Shown: piece after piece, positions 17,885-26,353 of the stretch
How the letters are laid out: each line of letters starts with the position of its first letter
Numbering within the stretch: the stretch's first letter is position 1
Origin: Candidatus Nanopelagicales bacterium
GTDB taxonomy: Bacteria; Actinomycetota; Actinomycetes; S36-B12; UBA5976
Assembly (NCBI GenBank): GCA_018402365.1
Contig: JAGYJD010000001.1
Location: 1-64,000, forward strand
Length of the DNA: 64,000 bases
Direction: 5' to 3'
Program-made: the position numbers and the translations under genes
The notes under the pieces: model-generated
The model's input: the letters and a program-made list of their open reading frames with translations, nothing else
Databases searched by the model: none
What the model was told of the DNA's origin: nothing

Positions 17885-18667
17885 TTATCCCTTTGCCTCT
17901 ATGACCGAAAACATTGGAGCCGGGCCAGCCAGCAAACCGCCGTCAATAACGACTTCGGTGCCGCTCATCCACGCAGATTCATCTGAGGCTAAAAACATCA
18001 CAACATTTGAAACATCGGCAGGTGTTCCAACTCGTCCCATTGGATACCAAGGTTTTAAGTCAGAGAAAACTTGTGGATTTCTTTTGGCTCGCTCGCTCCA
18101 AACTTCAGTCGCAATGGTCCCTGGGATCACTGTGTTAGAGCGGATTCCGTCTTTTCCGTAACGGGTCGTGAGAGTTCTAGCAAAAGCTAAAACTCCTGCT
18201 TTGGCAATCGAATAAGCGTCTGATCCGTACATACCTTTGGCGTTAACGGTGGCGATATTGATGATATTCCCTTTTTGCTTTTCAATCATTGCTGGTAATA
18301 CTGCTTTGGTGCATAAAAAAGCCCCATTAAGAACTACCGTCATGGTGCGATCAAATTCGGCAAGGGGAGTTCCGAGTAAATCTTCTTCTTTTGGTAAGTA
18401 GGTAGCATTATTAATCAATACATCCACTGTGCCTAAATCATTTTGAATTTCAGCAAAAACTCGATTTACGTCAGCTTCTATTGAGATATCTAACTTATAA
18501 GCTTTCGACCCAGAAATTTCGGCGGCTGCTTTTTCTGCGCCTGCTATATCTAAATCAACTAAAGCTACCTTTGCTCCATTTGCTGCAAATTCTTTAGACA
18601 TTTCTTTACCGATACCACGACCAGCGCCGGTTACTACTATCACTTTATTTTCTAAACTTTTATACAC
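17885..18667 (-). CDS. SDR family NAD(P)-dependent oxidoreductase
   Basis: 260 residues. Cofactor loop TGAGRGIG (residues 14-21), NNA at LINNATYLP and the YSIAK catalytic Tyr/Lys are present. The usual catalytic Ser is occupied by Thr (NIATVNAKG), a substitution that leaves a hydroxyl at that place. An acidic residue at the end of beta-2 (ALVDLD) suggests NAD rather than NADP. It lies between the ABC permease (3 bp upstream) and the deacylase (2 bp downstream). A sugar or hydroxy-acid dehydrogenase role in the same pathway is likely; the substrate is unknown. GTG start. Confidence 0.87.
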   Translation of the reverse strand: MYKSLENKVIVVTGAGRGIGKEMSKEFAANGAKVALVDLDIAGAEKAAAEISGSKAYKLDISIEADVNRVFAEIQNDLGTVDVLINNATYLPKEEDLLGTPLAEFDRTMTVVLNGAFLCTKAVLPAMIEKQKGNIINIATVNAKGMYGSDAYSIAKAGVLAFARTLTTRYGKDGIRSNTVIPGTIATEVWSERAKRNPQVFSDLKPWYPMGRVGTPADVSNVVMFLASDESAWMSGTEVVIDGGLLAGPAPMFSVIEAKG

Positions 18668-18670
18668 AGA

Positions 18671-19501
18671 TCACTTTATGCTTCCTGCGGTTAAGCCAGA
18701 GACTAACCACTTTTGAATTGAGCCAAACAGAATTACAACTGGGATGATCGAGATAAATGCGGCCGCAAACAAATAGTTCCATTGCACTTGGTATTGACCG
18801 ATAAAGGTATTAATACCAACCGTTAACGGCCTTTTATCAACAGTACTGGTAAGAGTTAAGGCAATCACAAACTCATTCCATGCCGCAATGAAAGTGAAAA
18901 TTAAAGCCGTAGCGATGCCAGGTAGTGCTAAAGGGATTGTAATTTTTCTCATTGCCATAAATCGAGAGCAGCCATCGATAAATGCTGCATCTTCAATTTC
19001 TGAAGGAATACTGGCAAAAAATCCCGCCATAATCCAGATCGCAAATGCCAGGTTAAATGCCGCACTCACCAAAACCAGTGAGAGGTAGGTGTTAACTAAA
19101 CCCAGTGTCACAACTTCTCGGTAGATACCAACAACTAGCGCCACCGGTGAAAGCATCTGAGTAACCAGCACTAAAAGCAAAAAAATTGCTTTTCCTCTGA
19201 ACTTAAAGCGCGCTACATAGTAGGCCGCTGGCAATGCAACCACTAGCACTACCAAAGTTGCTAGCAGCGAGATGATTACCGAGTTTCTTAAATAAATCCC
19301 TATCGGCGCATTTTCAAAAGTTTGAATAAAGTTAACCCACTGCCAATCACTCGGCAAATAAGTTGCCGGCATCATAAATAATTCATCATCAGGCTTGGTA
19401 GCGGTAGTTAACATATGTAAATAAGGCACTGCAAAAATAAACGCCACTGCGTAGGCAGTAATTGAAATGATTGTGGTTTTAAAGAATGTTTTAGTTTTCA
19501 T
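18671..19501 (-). CDS. carbohydrate ABC transporter permease, MalG type
   Basis: 276 residues with about six membrane helices and the cytoplasmic EAA loop EIEDAAFIDGCSRFMAMRKITIPLALPG, which docks the ATPase. The FAVPYLHMLTTATKPDDE segment after the first helix is typical of CUT1 inner permeases. It overlaps the first permease by 11 bp. No ATP-binding subunit gene is in the run; the importer presumably borrows a shared MsmK/UgpC-type ATPase encoded elsewhere, as is common for actinobacterial CUT1 systems. Confidence 0.92.
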   Translation of the reverse strand: MKTKTFFKTTIISITAYAVAFIFAVPYLHMLTTATKPDDELFMMPATYLPSDWQWVNFIQTFENAPIGIYLRNSVIISLLATLVVLVVALPAAYYVARFKFRGKAIFLLLVLVTQMLSPVALVVGIYREVVTLGLVNTYLSLVLVSAAFNLAFAIWIMAGFFASIPSEIEDAAFIDGCSRFMAMRKITIPLALPGIATALIFTFIAAWNEFVIALTLTSTVDKRPLTVGINTFIGQYQVQWNYLFAAAFISIIPVVILFGSIQKWLVSGLTAGSIK

Positions 19502-20402
19502 CTTTTTTGTTCCACCCCGAAACGCGTAAGAACAGCAAAATAAACATGAAAATGATTACGAAGTTAAAGGTAGCCAAAGCAGCTGATTGCCCCATCTCTT
19601 GCATTCTGAATGCCAGCTTGTACATAAAAGTTGTCGTAACATCAGTTGAGTTACCGGGGCCACCTTGGGTCATAACCCAAATAATCGGAAAGTTATTAAA
19701 CACATTAATCAAGTTAATAACCAAAGCTACTAACAAAGCCGGGCGCAGCAATGGAAACACAATCCGCCAGTAAGTCCTCCAAGGGGAAGCACCATCAACT
19801 TGGGCGGCTTCTCTGACTTCATTTGGAATAGTTTGTAGTCCTGCCAATAAAACAAAGCTGGTAAACGGTAAGGAAACAAATACTGCAACTGCCACCATCC
19901 AGGCCAAAGCAACAGTTGGATAACCCAACCAGTCGATAGGTTCATCGATTATTCGTAAATCAACTAAAAGTGTATTAAAAAATCCGTAGTAGCCATTAAG
20001 CATCCACCTAAAAGTTAAGGCAGTAGAAAACACTGATGCCGCCCAAGGCAAAATTATGAACCAACGAACGACTGTCAATCCTGGAAACTTTTGATTCAAT
20101 AATGAGGCTAACGGTAATGAGATAATCGCAGTAAAAAATACAATTGTCCCAACCCATAAAAATGTGCGAGCAAAAATTGTAACTAACTCAGGTCTTGCTA
20201 TTAAATCTGAATAATTCTCAAGTCCTACATATCCCAAAATTAATCCGCTACGAGATACCTCGCGAAACGAAGTTCTAACCATTTCAAAGGCAGGCCAAAA
20301 AACCCAAGTAGCTATCAAAATTAACGACGGGGCAATCCAAGGCAAGGGGCCGAGCGGCGGCGTTCTAAATTTGCCGTCTGGTCGATATTTCAAATTAGAC
20401 AT
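19491..20402 (-). CDS. carbohydrate ABC transporter permease, MalF type
   Basis: 303 residues, about six membrane helices, EAA loop EVREAAQVDGASPWRTYWRIVFPLLRPA. LPWIAPSLILIATWVFWPAFEMVRTSF at the N-terminus is typical of the UgpA/MalF partner in CUT1 importers. AGAGG lies 4 nt before the ATG. It follows the binding-protein gene after two hairpins that may lower its expression relative to the binding protein. Overlaps the second permease, so the two are co-translated. Confidence 0.92.
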   Translation of the reverse strand: MSNLKYRPDGKFRTPPLGPLPWIAPSLILIATWVFWPAFEMVRTSFREVSRSGLILGYVGLENYSDLIARPELVTIFARTFLWVGTIVFFTAIISLPLASLLNQKFPGLTVVRWFIILPWAASVFSTALTFRWMLNGYYGFFNTLLVDLRIIDEPIDWLGYPTVALAWMVAVAVFVSLPFTSFVLLAGLQTIPNEVREAAQVDGASPWRTYWRIVFPLLRPALLVALVINLINVFNNFPIIWVMTQGGPGNSTDVTTTFMYKLAFRMQEMGQSAALATFNFVIIFMFILLFLRVSGWNKKDEN

Positions 20403-20445
20403 ATCACCTCTAAAGGTTGGTTATGTTTCAGAATTTAATACAAGA

Positions 20446-20474
20446 CTCACTAAGGGGTGTAACCCCCTAGTGAG
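20446..20474 (-). terminator. hairpin between binding-protein and permease genes
   Basis: CTCACTA pairs with TAGTGAG, and GGGG with CCCC, interrupted by one A/C mismatch; the loop is TGTAA/TTACA. No run of T follows on the minus strand, so it is less likely to end transcription than to protect the upstream message or attenuate read-through. It lies in the 111-nt gap after the abundant binding-protein gene, where such structures are frequent in ABC operons. Confidence 0.5.
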
Positions 20475-20483
20475 CTTGCAGAT

Positions 20484-20503
20484 TAATTGCTATGAAGCAA
20501 TTA
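20484..20503 (-). repeat. second hairpin after the binding-protein gene
   Basis: TAATTGCT and AGCAATTA form a perfect 8-bp stem with a four-base loop, 10 nt from the binding-protein stop. In tandem with the hairpin at 20446-20474 it may stabilise the 3' end of the upstream message. Confidence 0.45.
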
Positions 20504-20513
20504 TTTAACTTGC

Positions 20514-21785
20514 TTAACCTTGTTCAGCTAAAGCCTGAATTTGACCAAGAACGCCAGGGGCGTCATTTAGAGCCAAACCAACTTTTTGCTGCAATTCGGT
20601 TTGAACTGCTGGCCAGTTAGCGAGATCGCCTGGGTAGAAAATTGCTCCAGGTAATAGATCGATAAATGGTCCGATCGCAGGATCGTTAGCAGCTTGCGCA
20701 CCCGCAGAAACAGTTGCTGGAATAAATCCACCAGCTGCTTCTAGGAAGCCTAGGTAGTTATCAGGTACATAGATGAAATCCATGAACGCTTTAACTGCGG
20801 CTTGATTGCCTTCTTTTTTGAATCCAAAGAAGTAATCTTGCACACCCAAGGTGATTGACGACTTGCCATCATTGTGTGGAAATGCGCCAGTACCGAATTC
20901 AACGGTGCTGCCTTGATCTGCCAACACTGATGGGAAGAACACAGAACCGTTAACCATTGCAATCTTTCCTTCACCGAAAAGTTGGAACACTTCGGTGCGG
21001 TTAGTTGTTGCAGGGTTTGGTTGGGTGTATCCAGCATCAACCATCTTTTTCAAGAATTCCATGGTTTCTACGTTTTCGGCTGAGTTAATTGCCCAAGCGC
21101 CGTCTTGATAAACGTTTCCACCGTTACCACCACCCCAAATCATAAATTCTGCTTGAGCCTCTTCAGGTCCTAGCGGAATTCCGTATGGGAATACACCTGG
21201 AACATTTGCTTTGATAGCAGCAGCTGCTGTTTCTAGTTCGCTCCAAGTAGTTGGTGGGGTTGTAATTCCAGCTTGCTCAAAGATCTCTTTGTTGTAGAAC
21301 ATTGCACGAGCAGATGCCAAATCTGGCACAGCGTATGCAACTCCGTCATACTTTGAGTTGTCTAAGAAAGCAGGAACAATGTCAGCCAAAACTTCTGGGC
21401 TCACAATGTCTTCTGCTGGATATAGCAAACCGTCTGCTGCAAAGTTAGCAAAGACGTTTGAGTTTGCAATGTCTGGAGCTTGACCAGTTGCTACCAAAGT
21501 AGCCAACTTGTCATTCAATTGTTCCCAGTTAACAACCTCTACTTCGGCATTAACTTGTGGATATTGCTCCATGAAACGTGCAGCCAAATCATCAAAATAT
21601 GGTTGCATGGCGTCTGTATATTGTGCCATCACAATATAAAGATCAGTCGCTGGAATCTCACCAGCTACCTCGGTTGATGTGTCAGTTGAAGTTTCTTCAG
21701 CTGCTTCGTCCGAGGCGCCACTTGAGCAAGCGGCTAACAAAACTGCAAGTGCAGCTATGCCAGCTAGGCTTCGCTTTAAGCGCAT
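20514..21785 (-). CDS. sugar ABC transporter substrate-binding lipoprotein
   Basis: 423 residues. A signal peptide with lipobox LLAAC (Cys20) is followed by a Ser/Thr/Glu-rich linker and a type-I solute-binding fold (SBP_bac_1): PDIANSNVFANFAADGLLYPAEDIV and GGGNGGNVYQDGAW are family-like. Anchored outside the membrane, it delivers sugar to the two permeases downstream. Since NagA and a NagB-II-like gene precede it, GlcNAc, a chito-oligomer or a muropeptide-derived sugar are candidates; the fold does not decide. AAGGAGGG lies 4 nt before the ATG. Confidence 0.92.
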   Translation of the reverse strand: MRLKRSLAGIAALAVLLAACSSGASDEAAEETSTDTSTEVAGEIPATDLYIVMAQYTDAMQPYFDDLAARFMEQYPQVNAEVEVVNWEQLNDKLATLVATGQAPDIANSNVFANFAADGLLYPAEDIVSPEVLADIVPAFLDNSKYDGVAYAVPDLASARAMFYNKEIFEQAGITTPPTTWSELETAAAAIKANVPGVFPYGIPLGPEEAQAEFMIWGGGNGGNVYQDGAWAINSAENVETMEFLKKMVDAGYTQPNPATTNRTEVFQLFGEGKIAMVNGSVFFPSVLADQGSTVEFGTGAFPHNDGKSSITLGVQDYFFGFKKEGNQAAVKAFMDFIYVPDNYLGFLEAAGGFIPATVSAGAQAANDPAIGPFIDLLPGAIFYPGDLANWPAVQTELQQKVGLALNDAPGVLGQIQALAEQG

Positions 21786-21817
21786 TTTCCCTCCTTATAG
21801 GTAGATTAATTAGAATA

Positions 21818-21827
21818 ATACGCGTAT
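21818..21827. promoter_or_regulatory. ATACGCGTAT palindrome upstream of the binding-protein gene
   Basis: A perfect 10-bp palindrome centred on CG, 32-42 nt before the binding-protein ATG and inside the AT-rich probable promoter. LacI and related sugar repressors bind CG-centred palindromes, so it is a candidate operator for the importer. No regulator of that type is encoded in the run. Confidence 0.3.
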
Positions 21828-21891
21828 AGGATTTAAATAAGTAGATCAAATTTACTTTGTTACAACTTCGTAATGATTCTATTTTTATTTA

Positions 21892-22932
21892 TTAGGCCTC
21901 GAGCTGGGTGATCTTTGAAAGACTTCGAGGCGTATCAGGGCTAAGTCCTCGCTTAACCGCCAATTCTTCAACCAAAACCTGTGCTTGAGCCACCAAAACG
22001 AAGGTTGAAGTCAATAAAGACCAATTATCTTCACTATATATATAGGTATAGCGTTCATCTTTTGGAAAATTGCCAAAAACAATAGGTCTGACCCCATTTT
22101 CAAAGGCACGGTTGGCTAGTACTTCTAACTCGGCATTTGCTGGGTGAGTTTGTCCGCTTGTGAAAATTAAGAAAGACTCTTCTTCATCAAAGAGCGCTTT
22201 TGTGCCGTGCTGCAATTCTGCTGCTGAGATTCCAATGGCATTTATGTAGCAAGTTTCTCTAAATTTTAAGGCTGCTTCAATTGCAGTGTTTTCGCTATAG
22301 CCCGAGCCACAGCAGATCATAGTTTTAGCAGTGGCGAGCACCTTAAGGCTTTCCCCTAAATTAATTTTGGTAATTGCATTTTCAACTATGGCGGGCACCT
22401 GAGCTAATTCTTTTAGTGCCGCAGGTTTTTCTCCAAGTGCTGCTGCAATAGTTGCTAAAACCATCAAGGCACTTGAATAAGATTTTGTTGCTGGTACTGC
22501 TATTTCATTGCCGGCTAAAGTTGAAATAGCTAAATCAGCAATTTGCTCTAATTTTGAATCGGGATTATTACTAATGGCCAAAGTAGTGGCACCATTTGAC
22601 TTTGCCCACTCAAGCGCAGCGATAGTTTCTTTGGTCTCTCCGGATTGTGAAACCGCAATCGCTAAAACGTTTGATAAATCTAACTTAGCTTGAAAATCAA
22701 TCGCTACTTCAACACTTTGTGACTGAGCTTGAATATTTGCCAAATCTGCAAAAATAAATTGAGCAAAACTGGCAGCATTGGCACTAGATCCGCGTGCCAA
22801 GGTAATAATTCTTTTGCATTGCTTCTCTTTCCAAAGCGTTTTTATTTTGTCAGTATTTTTTAAAACATGTTCAAAAGTTAGACGTAAGGCTTCTGGTTGC
22901 TCAAAAATCTCTTTCTTCATTTGACTAGTCAA
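21892..22932 (-). CDS. double-SIS sugar isomerase, NagB-II-like glucosamine-6-phosphate deaminase
   Basis: 346 residues with two SIS domains and no N-terminal glutaminase, unlike GlmS. RGSSANAA, SQSGETKET and VPATKSYSSALMVLA are the phosphosugar and catalytic segments, and the C-terminus LSPDTPRSLSKITQ matches the GlmS/NagB-II tail. The expected reaction is GlcN-6-P to fructose-6-P plus ammonia, directly following NagA, whose stop it overlaps by 8 bp. The TTG start at 22932 has GAGG with 6-nt spacing; ATG 22920 is an alternative. AgaS-type galactosamine specificity cannot be excluded. Confidence 0.85.
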   Translation of the reverse strand: MTSQMKKEIFEQPEALRLTFEHVLKNTDKIKTLWKEKQCKRIITLARGSSANAASFAQFIFADLANIQAQSQSVEVAIDFQAKLDLSNVLAIAVSQSGETKETIAALEWAKSNGATTLAISNNPDSKLEQIADLAISTLAGNEIAVPATKSYSSALMVLATIAAALGEKPAALKELAQVPAIVENAITKINLGESLKVLATAKTMICCGSGYSENTAIEAALKFRETCYINAIGISAAELQHGTKALFDEEESFLIFTSGQTHPANAELEVLANRAFENGVRPIVFGNFPKDERYTYIYSEDNWSLLTSTFVLVAQAQVLVEELAVKRGLSPDTPRSLSKITQLEA

Positions 22933-24061
22933 ACGAAACCTCTTCTCCTAAATGCCAAACCCGACTAGTTAGACCTGATTCTGAAAGCAAGGCTAAGTCA
23001 GCCCTGTGTCCTTTTTTAATTTCACCACGGTCTTTTAAGCCGAGTGCATTTGCTGGGATCGAAGTAGCGGCAGCAATTGCTAATTCTGGACTTACCCCGC
23101 AATCAATTACGTTTTTAATTGATTGATCCAATCGGACAGCACTTCCGGCAATCACACCATCTTTACGCTTAGGCGGTTGGCCTGGGTTTACTTCAACTAG
23201 CTGATTTCCTAAATCGTAAGTGCCTTCTGGCATACCCAGGGCTGCCATTGCATCCGTTACTAAGACTGTTCGAGGAGCCGCTGTTTGAAAAATCAGCTGA
23301 ATTATTTCTTTTCTTAAATGATGTAAGTCAGCAATCGCTCCTAAATAGAGATCTGGATTAACTAAGGCTTGCAGCGCCATTCCACTTTCACGGTGATGAA
23401 TCCCTGTTTGAGCGTTGAAGATATGGGTAATCATTCGGGCGCCTTTTTCTACTGCACCCGCAGTTTGTTCACTGGTTGCCATCGAATGACCCAGGCTTAC
23501 TAGTACTTGATTCGAGGTTAAAAGTTCAATTGCTTCCATTGCTTGCTCTAATTCAGGAGCCAGAGTGAGAATTTTTACTTTTTTAGTGGCAATCAATTCT
23601 TGAATTTCGACTAAATCAATGGCCCGTACTTGGTTTTTATCATGAGTACCTCGTGCTTCTTGTGAAATATAAGGACCCTCTAAGTGGACTCCCAAGACGT
23701 CGGATAAGCCCGCAGTTGATGAAATTTCAATTTTCTCAAGCTGTGAAAGTAAATTTTTATGACTAGCAGTTATCAAAGTCGGTAAAAATCCAGTAACTCC
23801 GGTTCTTAAGATTTGACCTCGAAAAGTTTCAAATCCTTGCTCATTGGTTTGTTGAAAATCAATTCCAAAACCACCATTGATCTGCAGATCGATTAATCCC
23901 GGTACCAAAATGCCATCAGCTTCTGAAATTCTAAGGTCAGATCCACTTTCAAACTCTAAAGAAACATCGAGTATTCGCTGACCGTCGATTTCAATAGTGA
24001 CTGGCGAAATACCACCCTTCACAAAAGCTCTTGCTGCTGAAATCTTCAAGTTATATCCCAA
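22925..24061 (-). CDS. nagA: N-acetylglucosamine-6-phosphate deacetylase
   Basis: 378 residues of the amidohydrolase superfamily. Metal and substrate residues occur in GLIDLQINGGFGIDF, HLEGPYISQEARGTH (metal Glu), SLGHSMA, THIFNAQTGIHHRE and LVTDAMAALGMPEG (catalytic Asp). It converts GlcNAc-6-P to GlcN-6-P and acetate, feeding the overlapping SIS deaminase. Start is unsettled: TTG 24061 lacks a good ribosome site, while TTG 24049, four codons later, has GGGA with 6-nt spacing and gives the more usual N-terminus. Confidence 0.93.
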   Translation of the reverse strand: MGYNLKISAARAFVKGGISPVTIEIDGQRILDVSLEFESGSDLRISEADGILVPGLIDLQINGGFGIDFQQTNEQGFETFRGQILRTGVTGFLPTLITASHKNLLSQLEKIEISSTAGLSDVLGVHLEGPYISQEARGTHDKNQVRAIDLVEIQELIATKKVKILTLAPELEQAMEAIELLTSNQVLVSLGHSMATSEQTAGAVEKGARMITHIFNAQTGIHHRESGMALQALVNPDLYLGAIADLHHLRKEIIQLIFQTAAPRTVLVTDAMAALGMPEGTYDLGNQLVEVNPGQPPKRKDGVIAGSAVRLDQSIKNVIDCGVSPELAIAAATSIPANALGLKDRGEIKKGHRADLALLSESGLTSRVWHLGEEVSFD

Positions 24062-24099
24062 TGCTCAAATTGAACCCTCATCTTATCGCTAATAGCAAA

Positions 24100-25272
24100 T
24101 TATTTTTCAACACTATTTTTAATTTCAAATTTCTTGAGTAAAGAAATAGTCGAAAGTAAAAAAAGCGTCGCCACAAAGCCCCAAGCCACCTCGTAAGATT
24201 CAAATCTGTCAACTAAGTATCCAAATAAAACTGGGCTGGAGGCGATGCCGACATAAAATCCAAATAACACAACTCCGGTGGCCTGTCCGGTGGCTGCACT
24301 TGGAACTCCATTAATTACCATCAACATTCCCACGCTATTCCAACTCATAGCGGTGATCCCTAACAACAAAGTGGCAAACCAAATAATCCAGATGCTACTG
24401 GCGTAGCCGTATGAGATTAAAGCAATTCCGATAGCAGCAAAAATTGCCATCGCTACTAAAAGTTCTCGACCAATATCAACCCGACCCGCGACCCAACCCC
24501 AAAAGACGCGAGCTATTAACGCCACTACTCCAAAGGTTCCAAATAAAAAACCTGCTTGCGAAAGTGTAAATTCTAAACTTTCCACAAAATAAAGAGGTAA
24601 GTATGCTGTTAAACACGAAATTGCAGCTCCATTAAAAAATCCGTAAATTGCGATTAAATAAACCGGTTTAGGCAATTTTATTTCAGTTTTCTCTACTTTT
24701 ATTTCTACTTCACGATTTGGTATGAACTTGAGGCTCAATAGCAGTGCAAATAATGGGATTAAGACGGTAATTGCCAAACCGATTCGCCAACCAAAAAGTA
24801 CTACCAGTGGCGCTAGGGCAAAACCGGCGGCGCTGGCTCCGAGTTGAACCCCTGACTGCTTTATCCCGGTAATGGGTCCGCGAATTTTGCTAGGTATTTC
24901 TTGCGCGATGACTTTGTTGGTAATCGGATTTCCAAAAGCTAGGGCAATACCCGCAAAAGCACTTAAGCCTAAAATTATTAGGTAATTGGTAGTTACCGCT
25001 ATTAAAAAGAGCGATAGCGCCACAATTAGCATCGCATAAATCGTAATTTTTCGAACGCCAATTTTATCCACAAATCGGCCCGCTAAAACCGATCCAAAAC
25101 CTCCAATTACAAATGAAACTGTTGTGGCCCATCCCAACTGGGATCTCGTTAGCGAAAACTCTCGAATTAAATCTGGACCCAAAACACCAAAGGCATAGCC
25201 CAAAAATGTGCTGGTTCCCATAATTAAAGTAATACTGAGGGTTATCCCCGTAACCGAAACTTTATTGACCAA
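24100..25272 (-). CDS. MFS transporter
   Basis: 390 residues with about twelve membrane helices and the MFS loop motif GRFVDKIGVRK after helix 2. The even length of the halves and RIFWGW-like repeats in the second half fit an uptake carrier of the NNP/OFA-like groups; substrate unknown. It is the first gene of the minus-strand run, 38 bp before nagA, and so may bring in a second substrate of the same pathway. The divergent quinone oxidoreductase promoter lies just upstream. Confidence 0.85.
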   Translation of the reverse strand: MVNKVSVTGITLSITLIMGTSTFLGYAFGVLGPDLIREFSLTRSQLGWATTVSFVIGGFGSVLAGRFVDKIGVRKITIYAMLIVALSLFLIAVTTNYLIILGLSAFAGIALAFGNPITNKVIAQEIPSKIRGPITGIKQSGVQLGASAAGFALAPLVVLFGWRIGLAITVLIPLFALLLSLKFIPNREVEIKVEKTEIKLPKPVYLIAIYGFFNGAAISCLTAYLPLYFVESLEFTLSQAGFLFGTFGVVALIARVFWGWVAGRVDIGRELLVAMAIFAAIGIALISYGYASSIWIIWFATLLLGITAMSWNSVGMLMVINGVPSAATGQATGVVLFGFYVGIASSPVLFGYLVDRFESYEVAWGFVATLFLLSTISLLKKFEIKNSVEK

Positions 25273-25332
25273 AAGATTCCTCAGACTCCAGCAACTCCCT
25301 TAGTCTAAGTTGCTCCAAGTGATTTCATGTAG

Positions 25333-25370
25333 TTGGTCAGAAGCATTGGGTAATGTTATTGTTAAAAATA
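25333..25370 (+). promoter_or_regulatory. promoter of the quinone oxidoreductase gene, apparently leaderless
   Basis: TTGGTC at 25333-25338 and TATTGT at 25357-25362 are separated by 18 nt, and ATG 25371 follows the -10 box after 8 nt. Transcription would start at or next to the A of the start codon. No Shine-Dalgarno is present. Confidence 0.5.
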
Positions 25371-26339
25371 ATGAAAAAAATTCAAATTGACAAGTATGGT
25401 GGCACCCTTAATTTAATCGAGGCACCTGTGCCAATACTGCAACCAGGTGAGGTTTTAGTAAAAGTCGCAGCCGCTGGAGTGAATTTTATTGATACTTACC
25501 AGCGAGCAGGAGCCGAAAATTACCAAATCAACTTGCCTTTTACCCCAGGACTAGAGGGAGCCGGGATCGTTGAGGCAGTCGGGGATTTAGTTTTAGATTT
25601 CAAACCAGGCGATCGAGTAGCTTGGGCCATGACTCTTGGAAGCTACGCAGAACTTGCTGTAATCCCAGAGCAAAAACTTGTAAAAGTACCAGCACAAATT
25701 GATTTAAAAATTGCTGCGGCTGCGATGTTACAAGGCTTGACCGCCCACTACTTAATTTCTGATTGTTTTAAAGTGCTGCCAAAACAAAATGTTTTAGTTC
25801 ACGCCGCGGCCGGCGGTACTGGTAATTTAATTTGCCAATTACTCCTCGCCAAAGGCGCGCGAGTTATCGCAACAACTTCAAGTGATGAAAAAGCTAAAAT
25901 TATCTCTGCCACGGGCGTGAAAGACATAATTCGCTATGACCGCGAAGCTATCTCACCTAAAGTGCTTGAGCTAACCAATGGTGATGGGGTTGATGTGGTA
26001 TTTGATGGTGTAGGAGCCGCCACTTTTGAAGAAAGTTTAAAATCATTGAAAATTCGTGGAACCTTAGTCTTGTTTGGTGCCGCGAGCGGTCCGGTTGCAC
26101 CTTTTGATCTACAACGACTAAACGCACTAGGTTCACTTTTTGTTACCCGTCCAACTTTGGCTCATTACATCCAAAGCCAGGCGGCTCTTGAAATGCGAGC
26201 AAGTGCAATTTTTGAACTTATCTCAAATGAAATTTTAGACATAAAGATTTATAGCCAATACCCACTAAAGGATGCTGCTTTGGCTCATCAAGATCTAGAA
26301 AGCAGAAAGACCTCGGGCAAATTACTCCTGGTTCCATAA
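25371..26339 (+). CDS. zinc-independent quinone oxidoreductase (QOR-like MDR)
   Basis: 322 residues from the chosen start. A GroES-like N-terminal half (FTPGLEGAGIVEAVGD) is followed by a Rossmann half with AAAGGTGNLICQLLLAKGARVIATT, the AAxGGVG-type NADPH loop of QOR. Zinc ligands of alcohol dehydrogenases are absent. It reduces quinones or enones with NADPH in the cytosol. ATG 25353 would add MLLLKI, but a promoter-like -10 overlaps that stretch and homologues begin near MKKIQIDKYGG. Followed after 14 bp by the SnoaL-like gene. Confidence 0.9.
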   Translation: MKKIQIDKYGGTLNLIEAPVPILQPGEVLVKVAAAGVNFIDTYQRAGAENYQINLPFTPGLEGAGIVEAVGDLVLDFKPGDRVAWAMTLGSYAELAVIPEQKLVKVPAQIDLKIAAAAMLQGLTAHYLISDCFKVLPKQNVLVHAAAGGTGNLICQLLLAKGARVIATTSSDEKAKIISATGVKDIIRYDREAISPKVLELTNGDGVDVVFDGVGAATFEESLKSLKIRGTLVLFGAASGPVAPFDLQRLNALGSLFVTRPTLAHYIQSQAALEMRASAIFELISNEILDIKIYSQYPLKDAALAHQDLESRKTSGKLLLVP

Positions 26340-26353
26340 ACTAACCTTTAGCT

